A DNA stretch of 36,194 bases, taken from positions 1 to 36,194 of the forward strand of contig CAJBCQ010000012.1 in assembly GCA_903951595.1 (NCBI GenBank), written 5' to 3'. The position numbers were made by a program, and so were the translations under genes. Each line of letters opens with the position of its first letter. Position 1 is the first letter of the stretch. This DNA is from an uncultured Hyphomicrobiales bacterium (GTDB taxonomy: Bacteria; Pseudomonadota; Alphaproteobacteria; Rhizobiales; Aestuariivirgaceae). The notes beneath the pieces were generated by a model that had not been told where the DNA came from, made no database searches, and was given only the letters and a program-made list of their open reading frames with translations. Shown in pieces: positions 33,104-36,194 of this stretch.

Positions 33104-33288
33104 ATTTTGCCCATTATCTCGTTCCCGTTGCCATCGGTGCCGTTGTGGTGGTGCTCATGCTGGGCCTCATCAACATGATGCGCGGCGGCTCGTCCAACCG
33201 CTCGCAAATGCTGATGCGCTGGCGCGTTGGGCTGCAATTTATGGCCATTATCGTGATTATGCTCGCCATCTGGGCAGGCCAGCGTTAA
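33100..33288 (+). CDS. Twin-transmembrane protein (HIG1-like)
   Basis: The 62-residue protein has two membrane helices, about residues 7-25 and 45-60, joined by a basic loop MMRGGSSNRSQMLMRWRVGLQ. This matches the alphaproteobacterial twin-transmembrane/HIG_1 pattern (PF04588), related to mitochondrial factors that associate with respiratory complexes. The bacterial role is not established. The ATG overlaps the SDR stop by 4 nt. It ends 3 nt from the convergent quinone oxidoreductase gene. Confidence 0.85.
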   Translation: MNFAHYLVPVAIGAVVVVLMLGLINMMRGGSSNRSQMLMRWRVGLQFMAIIVIMLAIWAGQR

Positions 33289-33291
33289 GCC

Positions 33292-34269
33292 TCACGGGAT
33301 CAGCAAAACCTTGCCCTGGGCTTGGCGGTTTTCGATCACGCCAAAGGCTTGGGCTGCCGCTTCCAGCGCGAATTTGCCGTGAATTTGGGGCTTGAGACGA
33401 CCTTGCGCCACAAAATCCAAGAGTTGGCGCAATTCATCAGCCAACAGGCCGGGCAATCGCGTGGCATGCTCACTCCAATGCACCCCCACAAGGCTTGAGC
33501 CTTTGACCAGCACCAGATTGGCAGGGATTTTCGGAATGTCGCCAGAGGCAAAGCCGACCACGAGATAGCGCCCGCCCCAAGCGGTGGCGCGCAAGGCAGG
33601 CTCGGCCAGATCGCCGCCCACAGGATCATAGACCAGATCGACCCCCTGCCCGCCCGTCAAAGCTTTAAGGGCCTGTTTCAAATCCGTTTCGGCGTAATTG
33701 ACGCCCTCATCGGCCCCCAAGAGCTTGGCCTGCGCCAGTTTTTCAGCACTGGAGGCACAAGCGATGACGCGCGCACCCAAGAGCTTGGCAACCTCAATGG
33801 CCGCTTGGCCCGCACCCCCCGCTGCCCCCAAGACCGCCACACTTTCGCCCGGCTGAATGCGCCCGCGTGTCAAAAATGCGTGAAACGCGGTGCCATAGGT
33901 GACCGCAAGGCCCGCTGCGGCATCCTCGCGCACACCATCGGGAAGGGGGAGAATTTGGCCCGGATCAATGACGACATATTCGCGCGCCGCCCCCCAGCCA
34001 ATCCAGCCCATAACGCGCTGACCCGGTTGAAAACGGGCAAGCCCCGGCCCGATTTTATCGACAATCCCAGCAAATTCGGCACAAGGACTGAAGGGAAAAT
34101 CGGCCTTTTTCTGGTATTTTCCGCGAATGAGCAGCGTGTCGAAGAAATTAAGCCCCGCCGCCGTCACGCGCACGCGAACCTCCCCCGGCCCCGGCTCGGG
34201 AATGGGCAGCCGCGCGACGGTAAGCGTCTCCGGCCCCCCTGCCTGTCGGCACAGCAATGCGCGCATCAT
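33292..34269 (-). CDS. NADPH:quinone oxidoreductase family protein
   Basis: The 325-residue medium-chain reductase is of the quinone oxidoreductase/zeta-crystallin type. The N-terminal GroES-like domain includes GLNFFDTLLIRGKYQ. The Rossmann domain has LGAAGGAGQAAIEVAKLLGA for NADPH, and DLVYDPVGGD follows. Structural and catalytic zinc cysteines of alcohol dehydrogenases are missing, as expected. GGAAAG lies close upstream of the tandem ATGATG start. The natural substrate is unknown. It is divergent from the IalB-like gene across 87 bp. Confidence 0.9.
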   Translation of the reverse strand: MMRALLCRQAGGPETLTVARLPIPEPGPGEVRVRVTAAGLNFFDTLLIRGKYQKKADFPFSPCAEFAGIVDKIGPGLARFQPGQRVMGWIGWGAAREYVVIDPGQILPLPDGVREDAAAGLAVTYGTAFHAFLTRGRIQPGESVAVLGAAGGAGQAAIEVAKLLGARVIACASSAEKLAQAKLLGADEGVNYAETDLKQALKALTGGQGVDLVYDPVGGDLAEPALRATAWGGRYLVVGFASGDIPKIPANLVLVKGSSLVGVHWSEHATRLPGLLADELRQLLDFVAQGRLKPQIHGKFALEAAAQAFGVIENRQAQGKVLLIP

Positions 34270-34356
34270 GGGTTGGGTCTTTCCTTTTCCGCCGCAATAT
34301 TGTCAAGTTCAGGCGCGAGCTTGGCTCCGCACCCCTGTCACGTTTATTGTCCCATC

Positions 34357-34872
34357 ATGATGATTCGCAGCGCAATTCTTCTCACCGCCAGCATTTTGTG
34401 CTTCAGCACACCTGCCTTGGCGCAAGATTCCACCCCTGAAAGCCTTGGCAGTTTCGGTGATTGGCAGGCTTATGCCTACACCGCCAAGGAAGGCAAAGTT
34501 TGCTTTGTCATGTCGACACCCAAGCAAATGAAGCCCGACAATGTGAAGCGCGATCCGGCCAGCTTCCTTGTCACCCACCGCCCGAAGCAGAATGTGACCT
34601 CCGAAGTCTCCGTCGTCATCGGCTACACCTTCAAGGAAGGCGGCCCGGTTTCGGTGGAAGTGGAAGGCGAGAGCTTCAAGCTCAACCCATCCGGCGACGG
34701 CGCTTGGGCCGAAACCGCAGCCGACGACCGCAAGATCGTGGCGAGCCTGAAAAAGGGCGCCACCATGCAGGTGGAAGGAACGAGCTGGCGCGGCACGGTG
34801 ACAACCGACACCTACTCGCTCACCGGCATTGCTGCGGCCATCGACAAGATCGACGAGGCTTGCAAGCCCTGA
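34357..34872 (+). CDS. Invasion-associated locus B (IalB) family protein
   Basis: The 171-residue secreted protein begins with a signal peptide, MIRSAILLTASILCFSTPALA, cleaved likely after ALA. The domain then reads SLGSFGDWQAYAYTAKEGKVCFVMSTPK, the IalB hallmark. Two cysteines remain in the mature part, one in GKVCFVMS and one near the end. The family is common in free-living alphaproteobacteria, so the Bartonella invasion name should not be taken as function. Either of tandem ATGs 34357 or 34360 could initiate. The frame extends far upstream only as antisense of the oxidoreductase gene. Confidence 0.88.
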   Translation: MMIRSAILLTASILCFSTPALAQDSTPESLGSFGDWQAYAYTAKEGKVCFVMSTPKQMKPDNVKRDPASFLVTHRPKQNVTSEVSVVIGYTFKEGGPVSVEVEGESFKLNPSGDGAWAETAADDRKIVASLKKGATMQVEGTSWRGTVTTDTYSLTGIAAAIDKIDEACKP

Positions 34873-34915
34873 AGCGGACTCAACACGGGGCTAAAGCTGT
34901 GCTAACAGGCGGCGC

Positions 34916-36127
34916 ATGAACCGTGTCACCCTCGATATTGGCCGCGCCAACCCCAACGGCCCCACCCTTGTGCCCAATCTGGCGCAAACTGCCGATCCGC
35001 GCCTGAACCTGCTTGGGCTTTCGCGCGCCCAATTGGCTGAGGCGCTGGTTGAAGCGGGTGTTCCCGAACGCCAATCGCGCATGCGCGCCTCCCAGCTCTG
35101 GGGCTGGATCTACAATCGGGGCATCACCGATTTCAGCCTGATGACCAATGTGGCCAAGGAATTGCGCGGGAAACTCGCCGAAAACTTCACCCTCGCGCGC
35201 CCGGAAATCGTCACCGAACAGATTTCCACCGACGGCACCCGCAAATGGCTGTTGCGCCTGGCACCGGATGCCGATGGCCGCCGCCATGATGTGGAAACGG
35301 TCTATATTCCAGAAGAAGACCGCGGCACCTTGTGCGTATCCAGCCAAGTGGGCTGCACGCTCACCTGCACTTTCTGCCACACCGGCACACAAACGCTGGT
35401 TCGCAATTTGACGGCGGGTGAAATCGTGGGCCAGCTTCTGGTGGCCCGCGACCGCTTGGGCGAATGGCCCGAAGCCTTGGCGCAAAACCCGAACGCGCCG
35501 GAAGGTGGCCGTTTCGTCACCAATCTGGTGCTGATGGGCATGGGCGAGCCCTTGTATAATTTCGACCATGTGAAAACCGCCATGGAGATTGTGGCCGATG
35601 GCGAAGGCCTGTCGCTGTCCAAGCGCCGCATCACGCTTTCCACCTCCGGCGTCGTTCCAGAAATCGTGCGCGCAGGCGAAGAAATCGGCACCATGCTCGC
35701 CATTTCGCTGCACGGCACCACCGACGACATCCGCAACAAGCTCGTGCCACTCAACAAAAAATACCCCATCGCGCAATTGCTGGATGCTTGCCGCCAATAT
35801 CCCGGTCTTTCCAATTCCCGCCGCATTACATTTGAATATGTGATGCTGAAGGACGTGAATGACACGGTGGAAGACGCCAAGCGTCTGGTGCAATTGCTGA
35901 AATCCATCCCGGCGAAGGTGAATTTGATCCCCTTCAACCCCTGGCCCGGCACGGATTATGAATGTTCCGAATGGCCGGTGATTGAACGCTTTGCCGAGAT
36001 TTTGAACAAGGCGGGCTATGCCAGCCCCGTGCGAACACCGCGCGGGCGCGATATCATGGCGGCCTGCGGGCAGTTGAAATCAGCCAGTGAACGGATGCGG
36101 GCGAAGGAACGGACGGCCTCCATTTAA
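34916..36127 (+). CDS. rlmN: 23S rRNA (adenine(2503)-C(2))-methyltransferase
   Basis: The 403-residue radical-SAM enzyme methylates A2503 of 23S rRNA and A37 of some tRNAs. CTLTCTFC holds the cluster ligands Cys147, Cys151 and Cys154. Cys140 in LCVSSQVG and Cys384 in IMAACGQL are the catalytic pair equivalent to E. coli Cys118 and Cys355. [11 protein letters not shown] is the typical SAM-binding loop. It is longer than the E. coli enzyme (384), in line with alphaproteobacteria. AGGCGG lies about 3-8 nt before ATG 34916. It follows the IalB-like gene by 43 nt. Confidence 0.96.
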   Translation: MNRVTLDIGRANPNGPTLVPNLAQTADPRLNLLGLSRAQLAEALVEAGVPERQSRMRASQLWGWIYNRGITDFSLMTNVAKELRGKLAENFTLARPEIVTEQISTDGTRKWLLRLAPDADGRRHDVETVYIPEEDRGTLCVSSQVGCTLTCTFCHTGTQTLVRNLTAGEIVGQLLVARDRLGEWPEALAQNPNAPEGGRFVTNLVLMGMGEPLYNFDHVKTAMEIVADGEGLSLSKRRITLSTSGVVPEIVRAGEEIGTMLAISLHGTTDDIRNKLVPLNKKYPIAQLLDACRQYPGLSNSRRITFEYVMLKDVNDTVEDAKRLVQLLKSIPAKVNLIPFNPWPGTDYECSEWPVIERFAEILNKAGYASPVRTPRGRDIMAACGQLKSASERMRAKERTASI

Positions 36128-36133
36128 TCAAGC

Positions 36134-36151
36134 TTCCCGCTTTCGCAGGAA
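36134..36151. repeat. Short palindromic repeat downstream of rlmN (copy 1)
   Basis: TTCCCGC (36134-36140) and GCAGGAA (36145-36151) form an imperfect hairpin around a 4-base loop, followed by TGACA. The motif is the kind of dispersed palindrome found after genes in many alphaproteobacteria. It could help terminate rlmN. Confidence 0.5.
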
Positions 36152-36172
36152 TGACATCTATTTTGATTGTCT

Positions 36173-36190
36173 TTCCCGCGCAGGCAGGAA
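36173..36190. repeat. Short palindromic repeat downstream of rlmN (copy 2)
   Basis: The same 7-base arms, TTCCCGC (36173-36179) and GCAGGAA (36184-36190), recur 21 bp after copy 1 with a different 4-base loop. The window ends 4 bases later, so the array may continue. Confidence 0.5.
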
Positions 36191-36194
36191 CCCA

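Noticed and set aside
33805-34356. N-terminal extension of the IalB-like protein by 184 residues
   Set aside because: The extension is antisense to the oxidoreductase gene and would bury the clear signal peptide that begins at 34357.
1-36194. CRISPR arrays, insertion sequences, prophage or toxin-antitoxin loci
   Set aside because: I saw no regularly spaced direct repeats, no transposase or integrase frames and no typical toxin-antitoxin pairs.

Overview
This window is ordinary, gene-dense chromosomal DNA from an alphaproteobacterium. An order within Hyphomicrobiales (Rhizobiales) is my best guess, but the sequence does not settle it. The evidence is the gene content: an IalB-family periplasmic protein, a HIG1-like twin-transmembrane protein, GluQRS, an alphaproteobacterial-type HNH protein, three ethylmalonyl-CoA pathway enzymes, and moderately high GC with GGTC...TCAAG...GAC palindromic repeats. 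I see no phage, integrase, transposase, CRISPR array or defence island. About 41 genes are supported, many with 1-4 nt overlaps.

Layout. 1-4242 (+): a tightly coupled run of a truncated FAD oxidoreductase, pyridoxal kinase, a DUF429 protein, a divergent FolD-like folate enzyme and a threonine/serine dehydratase. A pair of inverted REP-like palindromes follows. 4350-5387 (-): asd. 5650-6396 (+): a TerC membrane protein. 6402-11151 (-): the leucine cluster leuB, leuD, a zincin-like metallopeptidase, a small membrane ORF and leuC (interrupted by one extra base), then a methyltransferase. 11571-14084 (-): a large dimethylglycine/sarcosine dehydrogenase-like flavoprotein with a GcvT domain, followed by a very strong terminator. 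14194-15835 (-): mobB, mobA and a MOSC protein, divergent from a TusA-like/dimethylargininase-like pair (15885-16978, +).

16979-20609 (-): tRNA-Leu(CAA), a D,D-carboxypeptidase, an EamA transporter, a COG0523 GTPase and an ArsC/Spx-like protein, apparently one transcription unit from a strong promoter just upstream of the tRNA. 20693-22940: ArfB, a second EamA transporter and a YihY/BrkB protein. 22945-26341: ccr and ecm, divergently transcribed around an inverted repeat. 26393-30477: an AEC transporter, gluQRS, an AlkA-like glycosylase, an HNH protein, DsbB and a YqaA-like protein. 30603-33288 (+): mcd, an SDR and a twin-transmembrane protein. 33292-36127: a quinone oxidoreductase, an IalB-like protein and rlmN. 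The window ends in two hairpin repeats.

How the genes fit together: Ccr, Ecm and Mcd are three consecutive carbon-skeleton enzymes of the ethylmalonyl-CoA pathway (an epimerase acts between Ccr and Ecm). They imply acetyl-CoA assimilation without isocitrate lyase. The DMGDH-like protein and FolD-like protein point to folate-linked one-carbon metabolism from methylated amines. MOSC/MobA/MobB and TusA point to molybdenum cofactor maturation. I found no convincing wholly new system. The most worthwhile leads are the FolD-like protein that has lost the catalytic lysine, the leuC frameshift, the tRNA-led polycistron and the candidate operators of the ethylmalonyl-CoA genes.
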